Assembly: GCF_024204645.1 (NCBI RefSeq)
Contig: NZ_CP100351.1
Span: 3,188,001-3,252,000 of the forward strand
DNA: 64,000 bases
Reading direction: 5' to 3'
Origin: Desulfomicrobium sp. ZS1
GTDB taxonomy: Bacteria; Desulfobacterota; Desulfovibrionia; Desulfovibrionales; Desulfomicrobiaceae
Positions 15,125 through 24,791 of this stretch are shown here, in pieces. Numbering within the stretch: position 1 is the stretch's first letter; every line of letters begins with the position of its first letter. The position numbers were made by a program, and so were the translations under genes. A model generated the notes under the pieces. The model saw nothing but the letters and a program-made list of their open reading frames with translations. It searched no databases and was not told where the DNA came from.

Positions 15125-17713
15125 ATGCAACCATTGCATGTTTATACAGTTGTGCCCAAACTTCCGGAAAAACTTCTGCCGCTCAAGACGCTGGCAAGCA
15201 ACCTCTATTTTTCATGGCAACATGAAATCGAGGAGTTTTTCGCCCAGATAGACCGCGAATTATGGGAAAAAAGCGAACACAATCCGATCTGGTTCCTGAA
15301 CCACCTGCCCCAGAGCACTCTGGAAGAACTGGGCGAGGATGAATTCTTTCTGGACCGTCTGTCAACCATTGCGGCGGGTTTCGAAAAATACATTTCCAAG
15401 CGCAGCCCCATGACCGGACTCGACGCTCTTGAGAGCGGACCTGTGGTCGCCTATTTCAGCGCCGAATATGGCATCGCCCAATGCCTGCCCGTGTATTCGG
15501 GAGGGCTTGGCGTGCTGGCCGGGGACCACTTGAAATCCGCCAGCGACCTGAACATTCCTCTGGTCGGGATCGGTCTGTGCTACCAGCGCGGATTTTTCCG
15601 CCAGTACCTCACCCACGACGGCTGGCAGCAGGAACGCTATCAGGCCAACGACTTCGAGCAGATGCCCCTCTCGGCGGTGCTGGACGAAGACGGGCTGCCG
15701 CTGAAGGTGCGGTTCCAGATGCAGGGCAGCCCGCTCTATTTCCGCGTCTGGCGGGCCGACGTTGGCCGCGTGCCTCTTTTCCTAATGGACACCAATATCT
15801 CCGAAAACACGCCGGAACGCCGGGAGCTGACCTCCCAACTCTACGGCGGGGACCTGGAGATGCGGCTCATGCAGGAATACCTGCTCGGCATCGGCGGCAT
15901 CAAGGCCCTTGAGGCCATGGGCCTCTCCCCCCGGGTCATTCACATGAACGAAGGTCACTCGGCTTTTGCCGGTCTGGAAAGAATCCGCGTGCTCATGAAA
16001 GACCGCCACCTGTCCTTTGAAGCGGCTCTGGAACTGGTCGCCCAGAGTTCGGTCTTCACCACGCACACTCCTGTTCCGGCGGGCAACGATCGTTTTGCCC
16101 CGGAGCTGATGGCCAAATACTTTCAGGAATATTCCGCGGACCTGGGACTCTCCTGGAAGGTTTTCCTGGCCCTGGGCCGGGAGAACACACGCAATGACGC
16201 CGAACATTTCTGCATGACCATACTGGCCCTGCGCCTGTCCCGGTTCAACAATGGCGTCAGCCGGCTGCACGGCAAGGTTTCGCGCAAAATGTGGGCCAAT
16301 GTCTGGTCCCAGTATCCCGAAGAGGACGTGCCCATCACCTGGGTCACCAACGGCATCCATTTCCCGACCTGGGTGGCTCCTGAAATGTCGGTTCTTTACG
16401 ACCGTTTCCTGGGCCAGTCATGGCGTGAAGACCCGGACTGCGAGCGGGTCGGCGAAAAATTCGGGTCCATCCCGGACATCGAGCTCTGGCGGGCGCACGA
16501 GCGCCTGCGGGAGCGCCTGGTCGATTTCGTGCGCCGCCGCCTGCAGCAACAGATCATGTCCCGGGGCGGCCGCAGCTGGGAACTCGAAGTCGCGGACAAT
16601 GTCCTTAATCCCGAGGCGCTGACCATCGGTTTCGCCCGCCGCTTCGCGTCCTACAAGCGCGCCTACCTGCTGCTCAAAGACGATGACCGCCTAAAACGCC
16701 TCGTCACGGATCCCGCCCGCCCGGTACAGTTCATCTTTGCCGGCAAGGCCCACCCCCGGGACAACGAGGGCAAGAAAATCATTCAGGAGCTCATCAGCCT
16801 CTGCCAGTCTCCGGAGAGCCGCGCATCCATGGTCTTTCTGGAAGACTACGACATGCAGGTCGCCCGCTATCTGGTCCAGGGCTGCGACATATGGCTCAAC
16901 AACCCGCGCCGCCCTCTGGAGGCCTGCGGCACCAGCGGCATGAAGGCCATGGCCAACGGGGTACTCAACCTGAGCACCCTCGACGGCTGGTGGGACGAGG
17001 CCTGGAGTCCGGACAATTCCGTGGGCTGGGCCATCGGCAACGCCGAGGAATACGACGACGTCGAATACCAGGACTTCGTGGAGAGCCAGACCCTCTACAA
17101 CATCCTCGAAAAAGATATCATCCCGCTCTTCTACGACCGCGTGCAAGGCTCCTTCCCCAGGCGCTGGGTGCAAAAGATGAAGCAGGCCCTCAAAACCCTG
17201 GGGCCGGTCTTCAACGGACACCGCATGGTCGAGGAATACTCCAAGCGAGCCTATCTCCCGTCCAACATCAGCTACGGCAAGCTCTCGGCGGGCGGATACC
17301 GCCCGGTCATGGAACTGGCCGACTGGCGCATGAATCTGCTCACCCACTGGGGCGGGCTCGATATCCGTAACGTGCAGTGCGTCACGGCCCACGAAATGTT
17401 TGTCGGCGAAAACCTGGAGGTCAGCGCCGAGGTCAAGGTCGAAGGCCTTAGCATCCAGGACATCCGCGTGGAAATCTACACCGGCCCCCTTGATCACACC
17501 GGCAAATTCGCAAACCGGTCCACCTTCGCCATGAACCCGGACGAACGCACGGCCGACGGCTGGTACATATATCGAGGCAAGGCCATGCCCATGGCCACGG
17601 GTAAATTCGGCTTCACCGTGCGCATTCTGCCTCACCACCCGCTGCTGCGCGATGCGCACAGTCTGGGCCTGATCTTCTGGGCTGACAACCCAGGTCCAAA
17701 ACTCCAAGGGTAG
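15125..17713 (+). CDS. glgP: Alpha-glucan (glycogen) phosphorylase
   Basis: An 862-residue GT35 enzyme that releases glucose-1-phosphate from alpha-1,4-glucan. The N-terminal 120 residues are the DUF3417 extension of the short bacterial type, followed by YFSAEYGIAQ and SGGLGVLAGDHLKSASDL motifs. The PLP site is seen in EACGTSGMKAMANG. I begin at 15125 because GGGGG lies four bases upstream; the frame is open further back without a ribosome site. No glycogen synthase or branching enzyme is in the window. It could share sugar phosphates with the sucrose operon at 51-57 kb, which is inference. Confidence 0.93.
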   Translation: MQPLHVYTVVPKLPEKLLPLKTLASNLYFSWQHEIEEFFAQIDRELWEKSEHNPIWFLNHLPQSTLEELGEDEFFLDRLSTIAAGFEKYISKRSPMTGLDALESGPVVAYFSAEYGIAQCLPVYSGGLGVLAGDHLKSASDLNIPLVGIGLCYQRGFFRQYLTHDGWQQERYQANDFEQMPLSAVLDEDGLPLKVRFQMQGSPLYFRVWRADVGRVPLFLMDTNISENTPERRELTSQLYGGDLEMRLMQEYLLGIGGIKALEAMGLSPRVIHMNEGHSAFAGLERIRVLMKDRHLSFEAALELVAQSSVFTTHTPVPAGNDRFAPELMAKYFQEYSADLGLSWKVFLALGRENTRNDAEHFCMTILALRLSRFNNGVSRLHGKVSRKMWANVWSQYPEEDVPITWVTNGIHFPTWVAPEMSVLYDRFLGQSWREDPDCERVGEKFGSIPDIELWRAHERLRERLVDFVRRRLQQQIMSRGGRSWELEVADNVLNPEALTIGFARRFASYKRAYLLLKDDDRLKRLVTDPARPVQFIFAGKAHPRDNEGKKIIQELISLCQSPESRASMVFLEDYDMQVARYLVQGCDIWLNNPRRPLEACGTSGMKAMANGVLNLSTLDGWWDEAWSPDNSVGWAIGNAEEYDDVEYQDFVESQTLYNILEKDIIPLFYDRVQGSFPRRWVQKMKQALKTLGPVFNGHRMVEEYSKRAYLPSNISYGKLSAGGYRPVMELADWRMNLLTHWGGLDIRNVQCVTAHEMFVGENLEVSAEVKVEGLSIQDIRVEIYTGPLDHTGKFANRSTFAMNPDERTADGWYIYRGKAMPMATGKFGFTVRILPHHPLLRDAHSLGLIFWADNPGPKLQG

Positions 17714-17717
17714 CGGA

Positions 17718-18464
17718 GTGGCCAAGAAAGTCGATCGGGCCGACGTGGTCCTGGCCGAGCAGGGGCTGGTCGAGAGCTGCGAAAAGGCCACACGCATGGT
17801 CATGGCCGGGCAGGTATTCCTGCTCCAGAACGGGACCAGGACCCTCGTGGCCAAGCCCGGGCAGCAGATCCCCCGCGACGCGCGGCTGGAACTCAAGGAA
17901 TCGGAGCGTTTCGCATCACGCGGCGGCTACAAGCTGCTCACGGCCCTGGAGCATTTTGCCCTGGACGTGAGCGGCTTGGTCGCCCTGGACGCCGGGGCCT
18001 CCACCGGCGGATTCACGGACTGCCTGCTGCAGTTCGGGGCCGCGCGGGTTTACGCCGTGGACGTGGGACACGGGCAGCTGCACTGGAAGCTGATCCGCGA
18101 CCCACGCGTCATCAACATGGAGCGGATCAACCTGCGCCATGCCACGGCAAACCTTCTCCCTGAAAAAGTGGATCTGGTAGTGGCCGACTGCTCCTTCATT
18201 TCCCTGCGGCTCATCCTGCCCCCCTGCCTGCAGTTTTTAAAAGACGCAGGGCATATTGTGGCCCTGGTCAAACCGCAATTCGAGCTGGCGCCTGAGCATG
18301 CAGTCAAGGGCGTGGTCCGCTCGGAGGAATTGCAGCTCAAAGCCGTGGCCGAGGTGCAGGCCTTCGCCGCGGAGGAGCTCGGGTTGCAGGTTTTGGGCTC
18401 CGTCCCGGCAGGAATCAAGGGGCCCAAGGGCAATCAGGAGTACCTGCTCCATTTGCGACGCTGA
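17718..18464 (+). CDS. tlyA: TlyA family rRNA 2'-O-methyltransferase
   Basis: A 248-residue protein with an S4 RNA-binding domain at residues about 5-65 and an FtsJ/RrmJ-like SAM methyltransferase domain from about 75. The motif LDAGASTGGFTDCLL is the SAM loop. TlyA proteins methylate cytidines in 16S and/or 23S rRNA; older records call them hemolysin A. The start codon is GTG, four bases after the phosphorylase stop, so translation is probably coupled. Confidence 0.9.
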   Translation: MAKKVDRADVVLAEQGLVESCEKATRMVMAGQVFLLQNGTRTLVAKPGQQIPRDARLELKESERFASRGGYKLLTALEHFALDVSGLVALDAGASTGGFTDCLLQFGAARVYAVDVGHGQLHWKLIRDPRVINMERINLRHATANLLPEKVDLVVADCSFISLRLILPPCLQFLKDAGHIVALVKPQFELAPEHAVKGVVRSEELQLKAVAEVQAFAAEELGLQVLGSVPAGIKGPKGNQEYLLHLRR

Positions 18465-18540
18465 CCTTGGGCTTTGCCAACACGGGGCGATGCGGGTACA
18501 GACCGCGTTCATCTTCCACACTTCAACCACATTTGAGCCC

Positions 18541-19146
18541 ATGCCCGACAGATTTCTGACCGAAGACCGCAAAACCAGACTCAGATCCGTATTGGCCAGA
18601 CGTCAGCCCGACCTGACCCTGGTGCTGAACAATATCCACGATCCGCACAACGTGTCCGCCATCCTGCGCAGCTGCGACGCTTTCGGAGTGTTTGGCGTGC
18701 ACCTGTACTACACCAAGGAAAAATTTCCGTCCCTGGCCAACAGCTCTTCGGGCTCCGCCAAGAAATGGATCGACCTGACCCGCCACCGTGAAGCCGGGAC
18801 CATGATACAGGGCCTGCGCGGACGGGGCATGCAGATCGTGGGCACGGGTTTTAGCCCCACGGCCAGGCCCATCATGGATATCGATTTCACCAGGCCCACG
18901 GCCATCATCCTTGGCAACGAACACCGGGGCATGGACCCCGATGTCAAGATCCACGTGCCCGACGAGATCTACATCCCCATGTTCGGCATGGTGCAAAGCC
19001 TGAACGTGTCCGTGGCCGCGGCGACCATTCTCTACGAGGCCATGCGCCAACGCCTGGCCGCCGGAATGTACGACCAGAGCCCCCTGGACACGGATGAATT
19101 CGAGAACGTATACGCAGACTGGTGCAAGCGCGGCAAAGACTATTAG
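18541..19146 (+). CDS. trmH: tRNA (guanosine-2'-O-)-methyltransferase, TrmH/SpoU family
   Basis: A 201-residue SPOUT methyltransferase. The N-terminal motif NNIHDPHNVSAILRSCDAFG is the TrmH signature, and the trefoil-knot SAM motifs IILGNEHRGM and SLNVSVAAA follow. This subgroup modifies G18 of tRNAs. An in-frame ATG at 18490 would add 17 residues; 18541 fits the family N-terminus better, though its ribosome site is weak. It lies 76 bases after tlyA and just upstream of aroC. Confidence 0.9.
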   Translation: MPDRFLTEDRKTRLRSVLARRQPDLTLVLNNIHDPHNVSAILRSCDAFGVFGVHLYYTKEKFPSLANSSSGSAKKWIDLTRHREAGTMIQGLRGRGMQIVGTGFSPTARPIMDIDFTRPTAIILGNEHRGMDPDVKIHVPDEIYIPMFGMVQSLNVSVAAATILYEAMRQRLAAGMYDQSPLDTDEFENVYADWCKRGKDY

Positions 19147-19171
19147 CCTGGGGCAAGCCCCTGGAGACCTG

Positions 19172-20236
19172 ATGGCGGGAAACACTTTCGGCAGCATCTT
19201 CAAACTGACGACCTTCGGCGAATCCCATGGCCCGGCCCTGGGCGGAGTGGTGGACGGATGTCCCTCCGGGATCGCCCTCAGCGAGGCCAGCATCCAGACG
19301 GAGCTTGACAAACGCAGGCCCGGCCAGGGCGGCCCGGCCGTCACCGCCCGCAACGAGCCGGACCGCATCCGGCTCTTGTCCGGAGTCTTTGAAGGCCGCA
19401 GCACAGGCACGTCCATCGGCTTCATCATCGAAAACACGGACCAGCGCTCCCATGATTACGGCGAGATCAAGGACGTGTTCCGGCCGGGTCACGGAGACAT
19501 GACCTACCAGGCCAAATACGGCCTGCGCGACTATCGCGGCGGAGGCCGCTCCTCGGGCCGGGAGACGGTCTCGCGCGTGGCGGGCGGAGCCGTGGCGGGG
19601 GCGTTTCTGAAGACGCTGGGGATCACTGTCCGGGCCGCCGCCGTGGAGCTTGGCGGCATCATGTGCGAGAGCGTCGATCTGGAAGGCGCCGAGCACCGCC
19701 CATTTTTCGCGGCCGACGACAACGCGGCCCTGTACTGGCAGGAGAGGGTCAAAGACGTCGCGGCTCAAGGCGACACCCTGGGCGGCATCGTCGAGATCCG
19801 CGCCTGCGGAGTGCCGGTGGGACTGGGCGAGCCGGTCTTTGACAAGCTCGATGCCCGTCTGGCCGCGGCGCTGATGAGCGTGGGAGCGGTCAAGGGAGTC
19901 GAGATCGGAGGCGGATTCGCGGCCAGCCGCATGCTCGGCAGCGAAAACAACGACGCCATGCTGGATTCGGGGTTTGCGTCCAACAATGCCGGCGGAATCC
20001 TGGCCGGTATCTCAAGCGGCCAGGAAATTGTGCTGCGCGCCGCCATCAAACCCATCCCCTCCATCGCGCTCGAGCAGCGGACCCTGGACCGCTTCGGGGC
20101 AGCGCGGACCATCCGCGTCGGCGGGCGGCACGACATCTGCGCCATCCCCCGCGTGGTCCCGGTGCTCTGCGCCATGGTCAAACTGGTTCTGGCCGACATG
20201 GTCCTGCTGCAACGGCGCATGGGAGTCGGCACATGA
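19172..20236 (+). CDS. aroC: Chorismate synthase
   Basis: A 354-residue enzyme of the shikimate pathway that turns EPSP into chorismate with reduced FMN. Motifs GESHGPALGGVVDGCP near residue 15, RPGHGDMTYQAKYGLRDYRGGGRSS and the family C-terminal region are all present. The ATG at 19172 has GGAG five bases upstream; the frame is open back to 19094 inside trmH. The stop overlaps the next start by ATGA. Confidence 0.95.
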   Translation: MAGNTFGSIFKLTTFGESHGPALGGVVDGCPSGIALSEASIQTELDKRRPGQGGPAVTARNEPDRIRLLSGVFEGRSTGTSIGFIIENTDQRSHDYGEIKDVFRPGHGDMTYQAKYGLRDYRGGGRSSGRETVSRVAGGAVAGAFLKTLGITVRAAAVELGGIMCESVDLEGAEHRPFFAADDNAALYWQERVKDVAAQGDTLGGIVEIRACGVPVGLGEPVFDKLDARLAAALMSVGAVKGVEIGGGFAASRMLGSENNDAMLDSGFASNNAGGILAGISSGQEIVLRAAIKPIPSIALEQRTLDRFGAARTIRVGGRHDICAIPRVVPVLCAMVKLVLADMVLLQRRMGVGT

Positions 20237-21015
20237 GCGTGGGCGCGGGCTTTATCCTCAAAAAAGCCCTGGGCACGCTCTTCATGCCCCTGTCGGTCTG
20301 CCTTGTTCTTTTCGCCCTCGGCCTGCTCTATGTGCTGCTGCGTCGCTCCAAGGACGCCATCGCTCCCTTTGTCATGAGCGGGCTCCTGCTTTACGCCTTT
20401 TCCCTCAACTCCGTGTCCGGATATCTGATCCGCCCCCTTGAAAACGCCTACCCGCCGCTGAATCTGAGCAATGCGGAGATCGTCAAAAAGCCGGTCAAAT
20501 GGGTGGTCGTGCTCGGCTCCGGACATTGGACGGACCAGCGCCTGCCCCCCGGGGCCATGCTCGAAGAGGCGGCCCTGTACCGGCTGAACGAGGGCATCCG
20601 GGTCGCGAATCGTTTTCCGGGCGCGATTCTGGTTCTTTCGGGCGGAAAATTCAAAGACGAGCAATCAAACGCGCAGGTCATGGCCGCTGCCGCCGTGGAC
20701 CTGGGCTTTAATCCGGGCCGGATCATGCTCTCGGACAAGGCCCTCGACACCCACGACGAAGCGATGCGCATAAGGGCCCTGGCCGGTTCCGACCTCTTCG
20801 TGCTGGTGACATCGGCCTCGCACATGCTGCGCGCCGTCAAGCTGTTTGAAAATCAAGGCTTAAAACCCATTCCCGCGCCGACCTGTTACCAAAGCAAGGG
20901 CGAGCCCGAATACTTCCTGCCCCGCGCGGACAACATCACGACCTGCCACATGGCCGTACATGAATACCTAGGCCTCGCCTGGTCCTTTGTGCGCGGGCAG
21001 ATATCCATCCTTTAA
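20233..21015 (+). CDS. DUF218/ElyC-like envelope protein
   Basis: A 260-residue protein with two hydrophobic segments in the first 60 residues, then a DUF218 domain (VVVLGSGHWTD, LVLSGGKF, DTHDEAMRI, LVTSASHMLRA). This is the layout of ElyC/YcbC, implicated in peptidoglycan and lipid-carrier homeostasis in E. coli. Role here is inferred from that similarity. It overlaps aroC by four bases and directly abuts the rhomboid gene. Confidence 0.82.
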   Translation: MSVGAGFILKKALGTLFMPLSVCLVLFALGLLYVLLRRSKDAIAPFVMSGLLLYAFSLNSVSGYLIRPLENAYPPLNLSNAEIVKKPVKWVVVLGSGHWTDQRLPPGAMLEEAALYRLNEGIRVANRFPGAILVLSGGKFKDEQSNAQVMAAAAVDLGFNPGRIMLSDKALDTHDEAMRIRALAGSDLFVLVTSASHMLRAVKLFENQGLKPIPAPTCYQSKGEPEYFLPRADNITTCHMAVHEYLGLAWSFVRGQISIL

Positions 21016-21903
21016 GTGATCGACATCCTGCCCACCCTGGCTCTGGCCACCCCGAAACACAGCCCCGACAAGGCTACCATCCGCGCATGGACCCTGGTCC
21101 TGACCAGCCGCAGGTTCCTGAACCGCTCCGATCACGGCAGACTTCTGGTCGCTCCGGCCCTGGCAGCGCTCGCCGTGCAGGAAATCCTCGCCTACGAGCA
21201 GGAAAATCTGCCTCGGTCCCGCCCGGCGCCCCTGCCGGACAACTCCTGGGTCAGCCTGCTGGTCATCGCCGTCTTTCTGGGCCTGACCATGTGGCTCGAC
21301 GCCCAGGGCCTGGGCAGGCGTATCTCCTGGCATCTCGCCGGCCGGGCCGACGCCGGACTCATCCTTGGCGGGGAGTGGTGGCGCTGCGTGACCGCCCTTT
21401 TCCTGCACGCCGACGCCGGACATCTGCTGGCCAACGCAGGCGCCCTGGCGGTCCTGGCCTCGCTTCTGGCGCGACGCATCGGATCAGGCCTGACCTGGGG
21501 ACTTTTCGTTTTCTCCGGAACTCTCGGCAATGCCGTCAACGCCTGGGCGCAGGCCCCCGATCACCTGAGCGTAGGCGCATCCACGGGAGTCTTCGGACTG
21601 ATCGGCGTCCTGGCCGGCGGCGCGGGCCGGGCCGAACGCGGCTCAAGAGGACAGGTTTTGCTGCTGGCTCTGGGCTTCGGTTTCAGCCTGCTGGCCATGC
21701 TCGGCGCGGGCGAGGAACACGTGGACCTGGGCGCGCATTTCTTCGGGATGTGCTGCGGTCTGCCTTTCGGGTTGATGGTCGGCGGTTGGCACGGGGCGAC
21801 GGGATGGAAAACCCGGATTGGAGCTTTGGCCGGTGCGGCCGGGCTGGTCCTTGTGATCTGGGCCTGGATAGTGGCCCTTGAAAGCGACATGCCGGGAGGA
21901 TGA
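21016..21903 (+). CDS. Rhomboid family intramembrane serine protease
   Basis: A 295-residue multi-pass membrane protein. A soluble N-terminus of about 75 residues precedes six predicted membrane segments. The catalytic serine lies in VGASTGVFG and the catalytic histidine in LGAHFFGMCCGLPFG. The motif after the serine is TG instead of the most common G, as in several rhomboids. The GTG start follows the DUF218 stop with no gap. Substrates are unknown. Confidence 0.85.
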   Translation: MIDILPTLALATPKHSPDKATIRAWTLVLTSRRFLNRSDHGRLLVAPALAALAVQEILAYEQENLPRSRPAPLPDNSWVSLLVIAVFLGLTMWLDAQGLGRRISWHLAGRADAGLILGGEWWRCVTALFLHADAGHLLANAGALAVLASLLARRIGSGLTWGLFVFSGTLGNAVNAWAQAPDHLSVGASTGVFGLIGVLAGGAGRAERGSRGQVLLLALGFGFSLLAMLGAGEEHVDLGAHFFGMCCGLPFGLMVGGWHGATGWKTRIGALAGAAGLVLVIWAWIVALESDMPGG

Positions 21904-21948
21904 GATTCGAGGAGCCGAAAAGGCTCCCCGATCAGATGTGCGTGCGGT

Positions 21949-22314
21949 CTAAAATTGTCCGGTTCTGAGCATGACCAGGGTGCAGGCATGTTCCCAGGGG
22001 ATGCCCGCTTCGGTCAGGGCCTGTTCCAGCGCCGCCGATTCCGTGCCGGGATTGAGAATGACCCTCCCGGGCTTCAAGGCCAGGATGGAATCCTGCATCT
22101 GAGCGCTGCGCTCCGGTCCGACATAAAGGGTCAGCGTGTCCACCTTCTGATCGATGGCGTCCAGGTTGGGGACAACAGGCAGCTCTTCGATGACGGTTCG
22201 GCCCGGCGTGACCGGAATGACCGAATGTCCGTAATCTTTGAGCATACGCACGGCCTGATTTGAATACCGTTCCGGCTTGTGGCTCGCGCCAAGCACTGCG
22301 ACAATCTGGCCCAT
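21949..22314 (-). CDS. CoA-binding domain protein (YccU-like)
   Basis: A 121-residue single CoA_binding_2 domain: AVLGASHKPERYSN at the N-terminus is the dinucleotide-type loop, followed by VIPVTPGR and ILNPGTES. The function of these small proteins is not established. It lies four bases downstream of grpE and is the last gene of the rfbB-rfbD-hrcA-grpE run. The start at 22314 has GGGAGA eight bases upstream. Confidence 0.85.
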   Translation of the reverse strand: MGQIVAVLGASHKPERYSNQAVRMLKDYGHSVIPVTPGRTVIEELPVVPNLDAIDQKVDTLTLYVGPERSAQMQDSILALKPGRVILNPGTESAALEQALTEAGIPWEHACTLVMLRTGQF

Positions 22315-22318
22315 GAAT

Positions 22319-22864
22319 TTACTCTCCCGCCTTGCGGCTGACCATGACCTTGGCCGGGCGCAACAGCCGATCTTTGAGCATGTAGCCCTTCTGCAACATC
22401 TGGCAGACCGTGTTCTCGGCAACGTCGTCCCGTTCGACCTGACCCAGGGCTTCGTGGCGAGACGGATCGAACGGCACCTCAAGCGCAGCGATCTGCTCCA
22501 GCCCATGTTTCCTCATCGTGTCGAGAAAAATGTTCATGGTCATCTCCACGCCCGTGACCAGATCCTTGCAGGCCGCGGTCTGCTTGCCGTGGGCCAGGGC
22601 CAGGTCAAGGTTGTCCATGACCGGGATGATCTCCTCGAGGATGGCGGAGGTGGCGAATTTGAAATAATCTTCCTTTTCGCGCAAGAGCCGCTTCTTAAAA
22701 TTCTCGCTGTCCGCCAGGACGCGCAGGTTGTCCTTTTTCAGTTCCTCCATGTCGGCCAGGGCCTGGACGTATTTTTCCTCCAGGGTCAGTTCCTTTGCTT
22801 CTTCAGCCTGCATTTCGGTCTGCACTTCATCCGGGTTCTGGCCCTCTTTTTCCTTATTGGACAT
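22319..22864 (-). CDS. grpE: Nucleotide exchange factor GrpE
   Basis: A 181-residue co-chaperone that releases ADP from DnaK. The N-terminal part is acidic and predicted coiled coil (LEEKYVQALADMEELKKD), followed by the NFKKRLLREKEDYFKFA motif and the C-terminal beta domain containing HEALGQV. The start at 22864 follows AGGAG with seven bases of spacing. Its partner dnaK is at 32330 on the other strand, not adjacent. Confidence 0.95.
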   Translation of the reverse strand: MSNKEKEGQNPDEVQTEMQAEEAKELTLEEKYVQALADMEELKKDNLRVLADSENFKKRLLREKEDYFKFATSAILEEIIPVMDNLDLALAHGKQTAACKDLVTGVEMTMNIFLDTMRKHGLEQIAALEVPFDPSRHEALGQVERDDVAENTVCQMLQKGYMLKDRLLRPAKVMVSRKAGE

Positions 22865-22914
22865 GAAAAACTCCTGATCCTTGAAATATTTGAGAAATCG
22901 CTTCACGACAAACC

Positions 22915-23931
22915 TTAGAAGCGGGATTTGAGGCACTGACTAAGTATTTGGGCGGCAAAGTCAACCATGGGCACGATGCGCGCGTAGTTCATGCGCACCG
23001 GCCCGAGCACGGCCAACGTGCCGTGATTGGTGGAAAAAGCGCTGTAGGGAGAAGCCACCAGCGAACATCCCGCAAGTCCGGGCATGTCCTGGGTCAGACT
23101 GACGGAGACGGACTGGCTGGCCGAGGTCTTGTCCAAAAGTTCGAGCAGCCTGGAGCGTTCCTCGATGAGCCGCAAGAGCTCCTGGATGGTCTCCAGTTCC
23201 GTGAATTCGGGCTGGTCCGTAAGGTGGCTCGCGCCACCGACAAAGACTTCCGGCTGTTCTTCCTCGGCCAGAGCCTGCGCGGCCAGCTCCCAGGCCCTGC
23301 GGTAGGCATCCAGGGTCTTGCGCGCTTTCTGCAACTGGCGCTCGATCTCGCCACGCACCTCCTGGGTGGTGCGTCCCTCGAACAGGCTGTTCAGATAGTT
23401 GCCGTAGTGCACAAGGTCATCGGCGTTCAAACGCTCGTCCATCTGCACCAGGCGGTTGCTGATCAGCCCGCCCTGCATGACCAGTACCGCCATGATCATG
23501 CCCGGCCGCAAGAGGACGAAATCTATCTGCCGCCAGCGGGCCAGATCCTGACGCGGGGCCATGATCACGCAGACCTGACGGGTCAGGGACGAAAGAGTGC
23601 GGACGGCGCGACGCAGAACCTGGGTCAGATCCCCCTCGCCCGGCAGGATGTGTTCGTGCAGGCGGGACTGTTCCCTGCGCGGCAGTGGGCCGAGGGTGAG
23701 CACCTGATCGAGATAATAGCGAAAAGCCAGGACCGTGGGGACCCGTCCCGCGGATGTGTGCGGCTGCCGCAGATACTCCTTTTCCGTCAACGCGGCCATG
23801 GCCGATCTGACGGAAGCGGGGCTGAGCCCCAGGCCCGAGGCCAACGTCTGCGAGGACACGGGCAGGGCTGTCTCAACATAGGTCTCGACCACAGCGGTGA
23901 GGACGGCGGTTTCGCGCTTGCTTAAGATCAT
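22915..23931 (-). CDS. hrcA: Heat-inducible transcription repressor HrcA
   Basis: A 338-residue repressor that normally binds CIRCE elements upstream of groE or dnaK operons. The N-terminal winged helix (LSKRETAVLTAVVETYVE to SAGRVPT) and the GAF-like dimerisation region are present, ending in the typical MVDFAAQILSQ. The start at 23931 overlaps the rfbD stop by ATGA, so hrcA seems to be read through from the rhamnose genes. I see no CIRCE element before this operon or before dnaK. Confidence 0.93.
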   Translation of the reverse strand: MILSKRETAVLTAVVETYVETALPVSSQTLASGLGLSPASVRSAMAALTEKEYLRQPHTSAGRVPTVLAFRYYLDQVLTLGPLPRREQSRLHEHILPGEGDLTQVLRRAVRTLSSLTRQVCVIMAPRQDLARWRQIDFVLLRPGMIMAVLVMQGGLISNRLVQMDERLNADDLVHYGNYLNSLFEGRTTQEVRGEIERQLQKARKTLDAYRRAWELAAQALAEEEQPEVFVGGASHLTDQPEFTELETIQELLRLIEERSRLLELLDKTSASQSVSVSLTQDMPGLAGCSLVASPYSAFSTNHGTLAVLGPVRMNYARIVPMVDFAAQILSQCLKSRF

Positions 23932-24791
23932 GACAAGCAGTCTTCCCGGGAAAAAAGAAATTCGCGCAGGGCCTGCAGCCACGGGCGCGGCGCAATACCC
24001 GTGGCGGCCGTGAAGGCGCCGAGGTCCAGCACCGAATACGCCGGACGGCAAGCCTTCTGGGGATATTCGGACGAGGGGATGGGCTTGATCCGGCAGGCCA
24101 GGTCCGCGCCCCGGACAGCCTCCGTAGCCAGCTCGCACCAGCTTGCCTGGCCCGCGTTGGCCAGATGAAAAATGCCTGTCGCCCCCGCCGCCAACAGCGT
24201 CAGGGAACCGGCGGCCAGATCCGGAGTGTAGGAGGGGCTGCCGATCTGATCATGGACCACGGAGAGCTCCGGCCTTGACGCGGCCAGCTCCAGAATGCGG
24301 GTCACGAAATTTGTTTTGCACGGACCAAAAAGCCATGAAGTGCGGATGATGAGCAGGTTCGGCAGGCCCAGGGACAAGAGCTCCCGCTCACCCTGCAACT
24401 TGGTCTGGCCGTAGACCGAACAGGGAGCGGTCTGATCCGCGGGGCCATAGGGGCTTGTCTTTTTGCCGCTGAAAACGAAATCCGTGCTGTAGTGGACCAT
24501 GGGCACTCCGGCGGCCTGCACGGCTTTACCCAGAACGAGCGGCAGCTGCCGGTTCAGCCTGGAGGCCTCGGCCGGCTCGTCCTCGGCCTGATCGACCTTG
24601 GTGTAAGCCACGGTGTTGAAAAGCACCTCCGCCTTGGTCCGGGCGAGATAATCTTCCACGGCCGGGCGCTCGAACAGGTTCAGCTCATCGCGCCCCGGAG
24701 CATGCACGGCCCATCCCTGCCTGGTCAGGGCCAGGCTTAAGGCCTGTCCCAAAAGACCGGTCTTGCCGCCCAGCACAACGGCGCTCCTCAT
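23928..24791 (-). CDS. rfbD: dTDP-4-dehydrorhamnose reductase
   Basis: A 287-residue short-chain reductase (RmlD) for the last step of dTDP-L-rhamnose synthesis. Motifs seen: GGKTGLLGQAL for the nucleotide, VNTVAYTKVDQAEDEP-like substrate loop, YSTDFVFSG and VYGQTKLQGE containing the YxxxK pair. It overlaps rfbB upstream and hrcA downstream by four bases each. rfbA and rfbC are not in the window. Confidence 0.92.
   Translation of the reverse strand: MRSAVVLGGKTGLLGQALSLALTRQGWAVHAPGRDELNLFERPAVEDYLARTKAEVLFNTVAYTKVDQAEDEPAEASRLNRQLPLVLGKAVQAAGVPMVHYSTDFVFSGKKTSPYGPADQTAPCSVYGQTKLQGERELLSLGLPNLLIIRTSWLFGPCKTNFVTRILELAASRPELSVVHDQIGSPSYTPDLAAGSLTLLAAGATGIFHLANAGQASWCELATEAVRGADLACRIKPIPSSEYPQKACRPAYSVLDLGAFTAATGIAPRPWLQALREFLFSREDCLS

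Noticed and set aside
21911-21927. Hairpin GGAGCC-GAAAA-GGCTCC after the rhomboid gene
   Set aside because: The stem is only six pairs and no T tract follows on either strand, so I do not call it a terminator.
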